Source: an uncultured Dyadobacter sp.
GTDB taxonomy: Bacteria > Bacteroidota > Bacteroidia > Cytophagales > Spirosomataceae
Direction of reading: 5' to 3'
Assembly: GCA_946481035.1 (NCBI GenBank)
Contig: CAMLNK010000291.1
Coordinates: 1-5,953 of the forward strand
Length of the DNA: 5,953 nt
Within the stretch, counting starts at the first letter, position 1; every line of letters begins with the position of its first letter. A program made the translations under genes and the position numbers. This document shows positions 1-5,953 of this stretch, piece after piece. The notes under the pieces were generated by a model, which was not told the origin of the DNA, searched no databases, and was given only the letters and a program-made list of their open reading frames with translations.

Positions 1-201
1 TTGATTAAGTGACAGACCGATCAAATCATTAGACTCCTCAACAATCCAAGTATTTTCCAAAATTAGCTCCGTTATCACCCGTTTCTGATCACCGGAATAA
101 AGTTCAAGGGGCAAGCCTAACAGAAGCATTGGGCTTTCGCGATGATGCCATAAGCTTTTATCTTCAGTCTTGATGATGCCTCTTTTGCCTCCATTTGGCA
201 T
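1..201 (-). CDS. Unrecognised protein, N-terminal part, cut by left edge
   Basis: An open frame begins at an ATG (201-199) and runs 67 codons without a stop to the window edge, so the 3' end is missing. The peptide starts MPNGGKRGIIKTEDKSLWHH and continues with hydrophobic/acidic segments such as LLLGLPLELY and ENTWIVEESND, a mix typical of a folded soluble protein. There is no signal peptide or membrane helix. I do not recognise the family. An in-frame TAA at 210-208 lies just upstream, so the gene cannot extend further back without a frameshift or an in-frame stop. No Shine-Dalgarno sequence precedes the ATG, which is normal for Bacteroidota. The plus strand is broken by stops in all three frames here, which favours the minus frame. 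It could instead be the tail of a decayed gene, because the same frame is open again on the far side of the TAA (351-211). Confidence 0.42.
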   Translation of the reverse strand, partial: MPNGGKRGIIKTEDKSLWHHRESPMLLLGLPLELYSGDQKRVITELILENTWIVEESNDLIGLSLNQ

Positions 202-567
202 AAGGAGTTAAATATCCGGCAGGTGCATCTTTACGCTTTGAACATATCTAGTCCACCTGTACGCTTTCCCGCCCCCAGTCTTCACGACATTTTTCTTATA
301 GAAAACGCACCAATCATCCAGACATTTACATATCAGTGAGGCAGTCCTATTTTAGTTACAACCTGTCTTGTCCAGTCCTGCCACCAAATTTTTGGCAGTA
401 TTTACAAATACCAGGCAAATCGAGTAAAGGCGTAAACCGATCAACAATCTGTCCCCATTTTGTTTACTTATTCCAAAGTAAAAAGAAACCCAACGAACAT
501 TTTGCAAAATCAGGCATTACCAAATCACTTATCCAGAACCTTTTTCACTTCCATAAGTTATCTGGAC
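202..567. other. Intergenic stretch with no confident gene, possibly decayed coding DNA
   Basis: No convincing gene is visible. On the minus strand short open stretches sit between stops. One at 351-208 reads DDWCVFYKKNVVKTGGGKAY in its middle and ends in LPDI at the TAA of 210-208, but has no usable start codon. Another frame around 460-360 reads WGQIVDRFTPLLDL followed by GICKYCQKFGGRTG and then stops. These look more protein-like than random sequence but are not joined into one frame, which fits a degenerate gene or chance. A plus-strand frame starting at GTG 336 crosses the region but overlaps the 104-residue gene on the other strand and looks spurious. The stretch is AT-richer than the peroxidase region. 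No terminator with a T-tract was seen. Confidence 0.4.
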
Positions 568-882
568 TTAAAATAAGATTTGAGTTTTTCGAAAGTGCAA
601 TACGAAAAAGGCACAAAACCAGAGTGAAATACCGAAGGAAATCAGCGCGAAAATTGTCCAGGCCCAGTACTTACTATTGATCAGCACCTCTTCCACGATA
701 TCAATTCCCTGCGGATTATTGAATAGAATGAAAAGATAAAGCAAGATGATGACGAGCAACAGCGACACATGCCGCGTTACCGTCCACATGGTAGACAATA
801 TTTGGTCGAGGAGGTTGAGCGGCACATTAATGCGCACGCTGCCTAATATCCTGACGAGAAGACGTTCGAGGAATGAGGTCAT
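568..882 (-). CDS. Small two-helix membrane protein, hypothetical (possibly truncated)
   Basis: This encodes 104 residues starting at ATG 882-880. Residues 1-35 form an amphipathic, leucine- and arginine-containing segment (FLERLLVRILG at 4-14). Two hydrophobic helices follow, about residues 39-54 (HVSLLLVIILLYLFIL) and 73-96 (WAWTIFALISFGISLWF and onward), joined by a short polar loop containing NNPQGIDIVEE. The chain ends only eight residues after the second helix (RKTQILF). It is probably an inner-membrane protein. I do not recognise a family or infer a function. The abrupt end after helix 2 makes it look like the front of a larger multi-pass protein cut by a stop or frameshift, but I could not find a clear continuation in the other frames below 568. 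It lies 128 bp downstream of the peroxidase on the same strand, with a strong hairpin between them, so co-transcription is uncertain. No Shine-Dalgarno sequence is present, and a 12-bp palindrome sits just before the ATG. Confidence 0.62.
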   Translation of the reverse strand: MTSFLERLLVRILGSVRINVPLNLLDQILSTMWTVTRHVSLLLVIILLYLFILFNNPQGIDIVEEVLINSKYWAWTIFALISFGISLWFCAFFVLHFRKTQILF

Positions 883-886
883 TTGA

Positions 887-898
887 AAAGATATCTTT
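887..898. repeat. 12-bp perfect palindrome next to a start codon
   Basis: AAAGATATCTTT is its own reverse complement and lies 5-16 bases ahead of the ATG of the 104-residue membrane protein. On that strand it would be in the leader, where it could be an operator half-site pair or a weak AT-rich hairpin. A 12-bp AT-rich palindrome can also arise by chance, so the role is unproven. Confidence 0.3.
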
Positions 899-956
899 GA
901 AATTGGAGTATCGGTCCTAAAAAGGCTAAAAACGGAAATTTCAGGGCATACGAATC

Positions 957-981
957 CTGCAACCGGCCAGGCCGGTTGCAG
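957..981. terminator. Strong GC-rich hairpin after the peroxidase gene, terminator-like
   Basis: Two perfect 12-base arms (CTGCAACCGGCC and its reverse complement) surround a single central A at 969. In RNA the innermost pairs would open to give a 9-10 bp stem with a short loop. It begins 29 bases past the peroxidase stop on the minus strand, where a transcription terminator would be expected. Neither side has a run of T residues, so it is not a textbook intrinsic terminator. It could instead protect the mRNA 3' end, limit read-through to the downstream membrane-protein gene, or be a protein-binding site. Confidence 0.5.
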
Positions 982-1010
982 AGGTTCACGTTAAGAAGTG
1001 GAGGCCGAAC

Positions 1011-2792
1011 TTAGGCCGGCAGATCCGGTCCTAATGCATATTTTATAAAATCGACCATGTCAAACTCGCGTCCTTTCCCAATTTCAGGATGCCACGAAGG
1101 GGCCTGGCGCAGGATCGAATGGCCATCGTCCAGGAGCAACCCGATCAGGGTTTCCGCTACAATGCGTCCGCCAACGTCCCCCAGTTGAGTCGGCGTTTCT
1201 TCGGCGCCACCGTTCAGAAACCAGTCGTGCTGCGCCTCTGCGAGCACATAGTACCACAACGGCGCCTTACCGGCAAATTCCGGGCTGATACTCACAATAG
1301 TTGGCAATGCTGCGTATTCTTTCGCATTGGTCGCTTTCCCTACCTTCAAGTCATTGTCCGGGATTGGCCTCAGGCCCATTGCCCAGGCTACATCCTGGCC
1401 GGACGGCAGCGACATATTCATGCCGCGCAGCAGATTTCGCTTGGCTAAATTTGCAATTTGCCTTCCCAAAGGTGGCGCCATCAATTTCTCGACATCGTCA
1501 AGCGGCGGGTCGCTGTCGGTCCTCGAAAACTCTGATAAAAATGCCAGTGGGTTTACCAGCGACGTATCGATCTTGTAGGACGGCTGCGTCCGGTCTGCTC
1601 CTACCCGCTTATCCTTATCACCGGTAAGGTCGAAAAACAGGTTCCAATCGATCCCCCATTCGGCAGGGAACTTCCGGAAGCCGTTTAGCCCGCGATCAGG
1701 GATTCCGGCAAAAATAAACTGGCGGCCGTCGATACCGCGATTCTTTTCATCCGGCGTCGTATTATCCTCCGGCGGAAAATTACCTCCGGTTAGTCCTTTG
1801 TTCAACCGGTATATGGGTCTTATCATTGAATGACCGAAACGGTACGCCGCCACCGCAAATTCGATTGGCATAAAAGCCTCATTTTTAGGATGATAAAACC
1901 TAAGTTTGGGTGTATCTTCAAAAATAGAGGTGTTTTTTTCCAAATGCGGGAGAATGTTTTCGATGATTCCCTTTTTGACGATCTTAAATAAGAAATCGTG
2001 CAGTACCACATATTGGTAATGCCAGCGCACCTGCCGTTGCATAGAAGCGAAGAACTTTCCCTTGTCCGCTTCCAATTCCTGCATTCCATTTTTATCGAGA
2101 TAGTCCTTGACAAACCTATTATGGAATTTCAGAAAAATGCCGTGTAATTGGCTCACTATCACATTCTCGTCATTTCTTTTATCGCCGATCAGGGCGATGT
2201 CGAATCTTGTCTTCCCTTCAACCCATGAATGACGGGGCAGATCGTTTCCGATCACTTTGCCGCGCGGCCCCTCGGTAAGTTCGGCTCCAAGCTGGAAGAA
2301 CAGTCCCGAACTGTCATATATATACGGCTGATCCTCCGGCCCCCGGCCGTAAACGCTATCCAGGTCCAGACGGGGAGTGCGAAAGTCGACGAGCGCATTC
2401 ACATCATTGCGCTTTTGCAGGCTGCTTGCCGGATCGAAGGTGATATCGTGATCGATAAATTGGCCTAAATAAGTGTAACCCGCGTCGATGGCACTGTTTT
2501 CTTCGTCGTCGTGCAAGCGGGTAGTTCGCGCATTGCCATTCTCGTCGACGTCCTCCCGCGGAGCGCTTGGAAGTCTCGGATTCGTCTCGTCCACTTCAGG
2601 CCTGGCCGACATCCCATCGCGTGACTTTCCGTCACCCGCGAGCTTCGCGAGCGCGTCCTCGTCCCACACAGCCGCGGGTAAGGTCCTGAATAGCCGTCCA
2701 AATAAACCTTCAAATTGAGACGAGCGACGGTCGAGATCGTCGCCGCGCACGCCACCGTGTGAGCTGCTGTGCTTGTGGGGAATTTTGTTCAT
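1011..2792 (-). CDS. Animal-type haem peroxidase (myeloperoxidase superfamily)
   Basis: This 593-residue protein should use H2O2 to oxidise halides, thiocyanate or small organic donors at a haem; the natural substrate cannot be told from sequence. The key sites of the animal peroxidase (An_peroxidase) fold are visible. The distal site is GQFIDHD at 110-116, with distal His115, Gln111 and haem-linking Asp114. The calcium loop is TPRLDLDSVYG at 139-149, matching the myeloperoxidase TxFxDxS loop. The catalytic Arg206 and haem-linking Glu209 are in KRNDEN (205-210). The proximal His321 is in YRFGHSMI (317-324). Asn453 in KRNLLRG probably bonds the proximal His. Residue 210 is Asn where myeloperoxidase has Met243, so no sulfonium haem link is expected. 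Residues 1-100 are charged, low in hydrophobicity and probably disordered, and there is no Sec signal peptide, so it is cytoplasmic or exported by another route. ATG 2792 is used, without a Shine-Dalgarno sequence. It diverges from the kinase gene. Family assignment is very secure; physiological role is not. Confidence 0.95.
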   Translation of the reverse strand: MNKIPHKHSSSHGGVRGDDLDRRSSQFEGLFGRLFRTLPAAVWDEDALAKLAGDGKSRDGMSARPEVDETNPRLPSAPREDVDENGNARTTRLHDDEENSAIDAGYTYLGQFIDHDITFDPASSLQKRNDVNALVDFRTPRLDLDSVYGRGPEDQPYIYDSSGLFFQLGAELTEGPRGKVIGNDLPRHSWVEGKTRFDIALIGDKRNDENVIVSQLHGIFLKFHNRFVKDYLDKNGMQELEADKGKFFASMQRQVRWHYQYVVLHDFLFKIVKKGIIENILPHLEKNTSIFEDTPKLRFYHPKNEAFMPIEFAVAAYRFGHSMIRPIYRLNKGLTGGNFPPEDNTTPDEKNRGIDGRQFIFAGIPDRGLNGFRKFPAEWGIDWNLFFDLTGDKDKRVGADRTQPSYKIDTSLVNPLAFLSEFSRTDSDPPLDDVEKLMAPPLGRQIANLAKRNLLRGMNMSLPSGQDVAWAMGLRPIPDNDLKVGKATNAKEYAALPTIVSISPEFAGKAPLWYYVLAEAQHDWFLNGGAEETPTQLGDVGGRIVAETLIGLLLDDGHSILRQAPSWHPEIGKGREFDMVDFIKYALGPDLPA

Positions 2793-2991
2793 GATTAAAT
2801 GCGATTAGGATTTACGGGAATGGAAAAAACAAACTATTCAGCGGCTTAAAAATAAGTTTATTGCTCTTTATTTTTGTCAAAATTCGGCATAAGCATTTAC
2901 ATTGAAAATCCCTATTACGAAGGATTTTACATCCTGGTATTTAGGGATGCCGTGTGTCGCCTTCCAGCTATTTACCAACCCTTCTTCCGAT
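2793..2991. promoter_or_regulatory. Divergent promoter region between peroxidase and kinase genes
   Basis: The two genes are transcribed away from each other, so both promoters should lie here. On the plus strand TATTTTTG at 2869-2876 matches the Bacteroidota -7 consensus TAnnTTTG exactly, but no clear TTTG stands about 19-21 bases upstream. It lies 115 bases before the favoured kinase ATG (2992). On the minus strand TAGTTTG around 2838-2832 is a one-base-short -7-like match, also without a good -33 partner. No clear operator repeat was found. Confidence 0.35.
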
Positions 2992-4929
2992 ATGCATCAT
3001 ATTCTGCTTCTATTTATATTATACGGTGCACAAAACCCTTCTGTGACATCCAGGATTGACAGTTTAAAAGCCCGTCTCAGATACCTGCCGCCCGCTACCG
3101 ACGTAGCCAACGACAGCCTGCGGCGGGCAACGTTGAAGGAATTAATGAGAGCCTATTCCGATAAAAACATTGACTCTTCATTTTATTTTAATACGGAATT
3201 AGTCAAGCATTGTGAGCGGTCGCATGCTCATGCAGAGTTGTCCTACGCATTTCATTATGCCGGGTATCTTTATCAGGTTCGCGGAGATTACCATCAAAGT
3301 ATCAGATATCATTTCAAAGCGTTGACCGTCGCCGAAAAAGAGGGGTTGTTTAAACAAATGGCCCGTGCACACCGCGGTTTGGCTCACGCTTACAGCAGCC
3401 TGAAAGAATTTGAAAAAGCGGCTTCACATTGCCAGCTTGGATTAAAGGCCCTGGAAAAAGAAGCGGATGTGTACACCAAACTTGGAATACTCAACGTGCA
3501 AGGCGCCATTTTTCGGGAACAAAAAAGGCTAACCGATGCATTAAAGGTTAATAATTCAATGTACTTGCTTGCGAAAAAAAAGAACGAAGGCTGGTACGAA
3601 TCGCAGGGACTGCATGCCATTGGCTGGGTGTACCGCGAGATGGGCGATATTTCCAAAGCATTGGACTTTTACAAGCAAGCATTAGTAATTGCAGACAAAA
3701 TAGGGAGCGTCGATTTGCAATGCAGTATTCTCCTGCATATTTCGGACGCTTATTTTATGACCCAAAAATATCGATCGGCAATTTCTTACTGCCGGGAAGC
3801 AAAACATCGCGCCGAGCAAAGTAAAAACAGCAGTATCGTAGCCGAATCGAATGAAAAGCTCGCCGGCATTTACAAATCCACCAGGCAATTCGAAAAATCA
3901 CTGCTTGCATTCGAAGATTTTATTCTGCTCCGGGACAGTCTTTCCAAGGAAAAGGCCGACCATCGAATTGAAAACTTGCAGGCGCTTTATGACAACGTAC
4001 AAAAAACAAATACGCTGCAAAAACAGCAGGTACAGCTGCTGAACGAGCAAAACAAAGGCCAAAGGCTCGCGCAAGACCGAAATGTGCTGGCAGTGGGTAT
4101 TTTTTCGGTACTGCTGGCCGCTTCGCTCCTTTATTGGAACAACCGAAAGCTACAAGCCAAAAACCAGCAGATCGAAACCCAGAGAGGCTTGCTCGAAAAT
4201 GCACGGCAGGAGCTCTTTCTGATGAACCAGACACTGGAATTGCGGGTAGACAAACGTACGGAAGAATTGTCGTCGGCCAACCAGGAGCTCATGCGCAAGA
4301 ATGAGGAGATCAAGGAGGCGCTCTTCAAGGGGCAAACCATTGAGAGGAAGCGGGTTGCACTGGAACTCCACGATAACCTCAGCAGCTTGCTAAGCGCTGT
4401 GAACATGAGTATGCAGACCATCAACCCGAACAATTTGACTGAACTCGAACAAACCGTATACCGGAATGTGCGGCAAATGCTTCAGAGCGCGTATACGGAG
4501 GTACGTAATATTTCGCACAACATTCTTCCTCCCGAGCTCGAACGCGACGGGCTGATCGCTACCGTAAACAGCCTGATGTCGAAAATGAACCAAAACAGCG
4601 GGCTCCAACTCTCAATGTCCGTTGACCAGCTCGACGAACGACTGCCGACGCAAATCGAATTCAACCTGTACAGCATTATTTTCGAATTAATCAATAATGC
4701 GATCCGCCACGCGAGCGCTACTCACTTGAGTGTTTTTTTAATAAGAACGAATATCGGAGTAGAACTGACGGTGACCGACGACGGCGTGGGTATTCATCCG
4801 GAAAGCAAACGCGGGCGCGGACTCCAAAACATTCATAATCGCCTCGAATCACTGGGTGGGACCTTCGATATGCTGGTACCCAAAGAAAAAGGGACATGGA
4901 TACTGATCAAAATTCCCATTGAGCTATAA
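2992..4929 (+). CDS. TPR-containing sensor histidine kinase (HisKA_3 / HATPase_c)
   Basis: This 645-residue membrane kinase probably senses a signal through a periplasmic TPR domain and passes phosphate to a NarL/LuxR-type response regulator. In order there is a signal peptide (HHILLLFILYGAQ, 2-14), about six TPRs (roughly 83-317; for example AIGWVYREMGDISKALDFY at 209-227), a coiled coil (320-362), one membrane helix (365-382, VLAVGIFSVLLAASLLYW), and a second coiled coil (385-450). HisKA_3 follows with phospho-accepting His460 in ERKRVALELHDNL. HATPase_c comes last, with the N box FELINNAIRH (564-573), the G1 box DDGVGI (596-601) and the G2 box GRGLQNIHNRL (608-618). The position five after the His is Ser465, where DesK/NarX-type kinases usually have Gln. 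ATG 2992 was chosen because it places the signal peptide at the N-terminus. ATG 2947 and TTG 2902 are in-frame alternatives that add 15 or 30 residues. No response regulator is adjacent, and the next gene converges from the other strand. Confidence 0.93.
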   Translation: MHHILLLFILYGAQNPSVTSRIDSLKARLRYLPPATDVANDSLRRATLKELMRAYSDKNIDSSFYFNTELVKHCERSHAHAELSYAFHYAGYLYQVRGDYHQSIRYHFKALTVAEKEGLFKQMARAHRGLAHAYSSLKEFEKAASHCQLGLKALEKEADVYTKLGILNVQGAIFREQKRLTDALKVNNSMYLLAKKKNEGWYESQGLHAIGWVYREMGDISKALDFYKQALVIADKIGSVDLQCSILLHISDAYFMTQKYRSAISYCREAKHRAEQSKNSSIVAESNEKLAGIYKSTRQFEKSLLAFEDFILLRDSLSKEKADHRIENLQALYDNVQKTNTLQKQQVQLLNEQNKGQRLAQDRNVLAVGIFSVLLAASLLYWNNRKLQAKNQQIETQRGLLENARQELFLMNQTLELRVDKRTEELSSANQELMRKNEEIKEALFKGQTIERKRVALELHDNLSSLLSAVNMSMQTINPNNLTELEQTVYRNVRQMLQSAYTEVRNISHNILPPELERDGLIATVNSLMSKMNQNSGLQLSMSVDQLDERLPTQIEFNLYSIIFELINNAIRHASATHLSVFLIRTNIGVELTVTDDGVGIHPESKRGRGLQNIHNRLESLGGTFDMLVPKEKGTWILIKIPIEL

Positions 4930-4968
4930 TGTTCAATGGAAATTTTGATGATGCCTTTGGCAAAACTA

Positions 4969-5319
4969 TTACTTCGGAGGGCCCGACGGGTTCATTTGCT
5001 GATCATTACCAGAAGACCCAAAAGTATCCCATTGTCCTATAAACGGATCGATTGCACGTAATGTATTGTCCACTCTTTTAAAGCCATCAAAGTTAAATTC
5101 AGCAATAAACGAGACATGCTTGAATCTGGCCGGTCTCGGCTGACCGTCGTGATTGAGGTATAGGAAAATCGGTTCAAGCGGCTGACCGTCCGCCGATTTT
5201 TCCGGTACAAAATTCTTGTCAACAAACACAAGCTTCAATGCCAGCTCACCTGTTTGGGGCTCAGTAACAGGTTCGATCGTAACACGACCTTCGATGTGAA
5301 CATACTTTTCTTCATCCAT
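4969..5319 (-). CDS. Small soluble hypothetical protein
   Basis: This encodes 116 residues from ATG 5319-5317 (MDEEKYVHIEGRV onward). It alternates charged and hydrophobic residues in a beta-rich pattern: GRVTIEPV at 11-18, ELALKLVFVDKNF at 25-37, PIFLYLNHDG at 50-59 and HVSFIAEFNFDGFKRV at 68-83. It ends in a polar Gly/Asn/Pro tail (GSSGNDQQMNPSGPPK). It has no cysteine, membrane helix or signal peptide, so it is probably cytoplasmic. I do not recognise a family. The frame stays open to 5373 with GTG/ATG starts that would add 18 residues, but a promoter match (5387-5357) covers those codons, so the shorter start is preferred. It converges on the kinase gene with a 39-bp gap and no strong terminator between them. 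No functional link to the neighbours is evident. Confidence 0.75.
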   Translation of the reverse strand: MDEEKYVHIEGRVTIEPVTEPQTGELALKLVFVDKNFVPEKSADGQPLEPIFLYLNHDGQPRPARFKHVSFIAEFNFDGFKRVDNTLRAIDPFIGQWDTFGSSGNDQQMNPSGPPK

Positions 5320-5356
5320 TTTATTCAGGAGGGTATAGTTAAACAAAATTGATATG

Positions 5357-5387
5357 CAAATATTGCGCATCACAACTCGTTGGCAAA
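5357..5387 (-). promoter_or_regulatory. Bacteroidota-type promoter for the 116-residue protein
   Basis: Reading the minus strand, TTTG (5387-5384) is followed after exactly 19 bases by AATATTTG (5364-5357). The Bacteroidota housekeeping consensus is TTTG, about 19-21 bases, TAnnTTTG, so only one of the eight -7 positions differs. Transcription would start near 5350, giving a leader of about 30 bases before ATG 5319. The position rules against the longer start at 5373/5370. Confidence 0.55.
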
Positions 5388-5450
5388 TACCTCATTTACA
5401 TGGTTTTACATCCCATAATTTAAGGATACAAAATCACCATCAGGATGAGA

Positions 5451-5534
5451 TTACCTGCCTCGCCATTTGAAATACTTATTATCAGGTCCCACATGGAAAA
5501 AATACCCATTCCCAGACTTGTATCCGGATGTCAT
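5451..5534 (-). CDS. Possible 27-residue small protein
   Basis: A short frame from ATG 5534-5532 to TAA 5453-5451 encodes MTSGYKSGNGYFFHVGPDNK followed by YFKWRGR. It is rich in aromatic, glycine and basic residues. It begins 23 bases after the stop of the upstream same-strand gene, so it could be co-transcribed with it. No Shine-Dalgarno sequence, signal peptide or known family is apparent. ORFs this short occur often by chance; the protein-like composition and spacing are the only support. Confidence 0.22.
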   Translation of the reverse strand: MTSGYKSGNGYFFHVGPDNKYFKWRGR

Positions 5535-5557
5535 TTCACATGATCAGATATTACTAT

Positions 5558-5953
5558 TTAGTTACTCGTATTAATCACTAAGGTATCGGGAGTCGTTCGG
5601 GCAGTCGGAAATGTGACTGCTTTCGGACTTACTACCGACTTAATAACCAGCGAATCGGTCCCCATGAACTTGCCATTCGCCGCGAGGTAGAAGGTTCCGG
5701 TTGGAAGTTGCCTGAAGTCTGCTTTGCCGGTGCTTCCGGTTTTCTGTTTCATAACATATCCAGTTGCCTCGGTTTTCACAGAATTAGCCTGGGCAATGCT
5801 GCTGAAAATATAAACATCTATTCCGGCAATAGGCTGATTGTCTGTCGACTGCACGAATACACTGTACAGTATTGACGGGTTGTAAAAATTGACATTCAGG
5901 GCGTTGGTCCTATCTATTGCTATGCCCCCTTTTTCGGCTTTGTAAACCATTGC
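5558..5953 (-). CDS. C-terminal part of a protein with a carboxypeptidase-regulatory/SpaA-like domain
   Basis: The last 131 residues of a gene that enters from the right edge are present; the frame is open through the first codon (GCA, 5953-5951), so the Met at 5950 is probably internal. Residues about 31-107 look like a small beta-sandwich of the carboxypeptidase-regulatory/SpaA type. A first strand SVFVQSTDNQPIAGIDVYIF (31-50) carries the usual 'added-value' turn. It is followed by GYVMKQKTGSTGKADF (65-80), LPTGTFYLAANGK (83-95) and SLVIKSVV (101-108). The pattern 'TGSTGKADFRQLPTGTFYL' is typical of this fold. A Thr/Pro-rich tail follows (FPTARTTPDTLVINTSN). Such domains usually sit in exported or surface lipoproteins of Bacteroidota, so this is likely extracytoplasmic, but the signal peptide and the rest of the protein lie outside the window. 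No secretion-sorting (type 9) C-terminal domain is obvious. Exact function is unknown. Confidence 0.72.
   Translation of the reverse strand, partial: AMVYKAEKGGIAIDRTNALNVNFYNPSILYSVFVQSTDNQPIAGIDVYIFSSIAQANSVKTEATGYVMKQKTGSTGKADFRQLPTGTFYLAANGKFMGTDSLVIKSVVSPKAVTFPTARTTPDTLVINTSN

Noticed and set aside
17..445. Repeated 9-mer ACCGATCAA at 17 and 437
   Set aside because: Two copies of a 9-mer with no shared flanks are compatible with chance and do not define a repeat or an attachment site.
336..680. 114-residue plus-strand ORF starting at GTG 336
   Set aside because: It overlaps the two-helix membrane protein on the other strand by 113 bases, is rich in Lys/Arg/Ser without domain pattern, and has no recognisable family. 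The minus-strand gene has much clearer protein features.
1089..1627. Three overlapping plus-strand ORFs inside the peroxidase gene
   Set aside because: They are antisense shadows of a secure coding region; the translations are low in order and have no family resemblance.
1823..2755. Other ORFs inside the peroxidase gene on both strands (1823-2113, 2229-2468, 2465-2755, 2488-2718)
   Set aside because: Alternate-frame products of the peroxidase gene, with no independent support.
2874..3059. 61-residue plus-strand ORF at the kinase start
   Set aside because: It overlaps the kinase N-terminus in another frame, uses a TTG start and shows no domain. The kinase frame with its signal peptide explains the region.
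3920..4694. Several antisense ORFs inside the kinase gene
   Set aside because: They are shadows on the opposite strand of the coiled-coil and catalytic region.
4943..4965. Short inverted repeat TGCC-TTT-GGCA and TTTTG/CAAAA between the convergent genes, as a bidirectional terminator
   Set aside because: The stem is only four base pairs, and the outer complementary bases compete with the inner stem, so it is too weak to call.
5430..5455. Imperfect hairpin AATC..CATC/GATG..GATT before a TTTTG run on the minus strand
   Set aside because: The loop would be two bases and the stem has mismatches; not enough for a terminator call.

Overview
The window looks like chromosomal DNA from a member of the Bacteroidota, probably a Cytophagales-type organism such as Dyadobacter or Spirosoma. 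This is inferred from three things: a periplasmic-TPR/HisKA_3 histidine kinase of the kind common in that phylum, start codons without Shine-Dalgarno sequences, and promoter-like sequences of the Bacteroidota type (TTTG, about 19 nt, then TAnnTTTG). No RNA gene, CRISPR array, insertion sequence or complete mobile element was found.

Layout from left to right. Bases 1-201 (minus) hold the 5' part of an unrecognised gene that runs off the left edge. Bases 202-567 contain no confident gene, only short open stretches broken by stops. Bases 568-882 (minus) encode a 104-residue protein with two membrane helices. A perfect 12-bp-arm palindrome at 957-981 lies between it and the next gene. Bases 1011-2792 (minus) encode a 593-residue haem peroxidase of the animal (myeloperoxidase-like) superfamily, with all the main catalytic residues visible. 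Diverging from it, bases 2992-4929 (plus) encode a sensor histidine kinase: signal peptide, about six TPRs, one membrane helix, coiled coil, HisKA_3 and HATPase_c. Converging on the kinase, bases 4969-5319 (minus) encode a small soluble hypothetical protein with a good Bacteroidota promoter match in front of it. Bases 5558-5953 (minus) are the C-terminal part of a secreted-type protein with a carboxypeptidase-regulatory/SpaA-like beta-sandwich, cut by the right edge. A 27-codon ORF follows it at 5451-5534.

Functional links are limited. The peroxidase and kinase share a divergent promoter region of about 110-200 bp, so a regulatory link is possible but not shown. No response regulator lies in the window, so the kinase is locally an orphan. 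I see no multi-gene operon and no clear new defence or biosynthetic system. The most notable points are the bacterial animal-type peroxidase, the kinase's loss of the usual phosphatase glutamine, the 957-981 palindrome, and several small or fragmentary reading frames at both ends.
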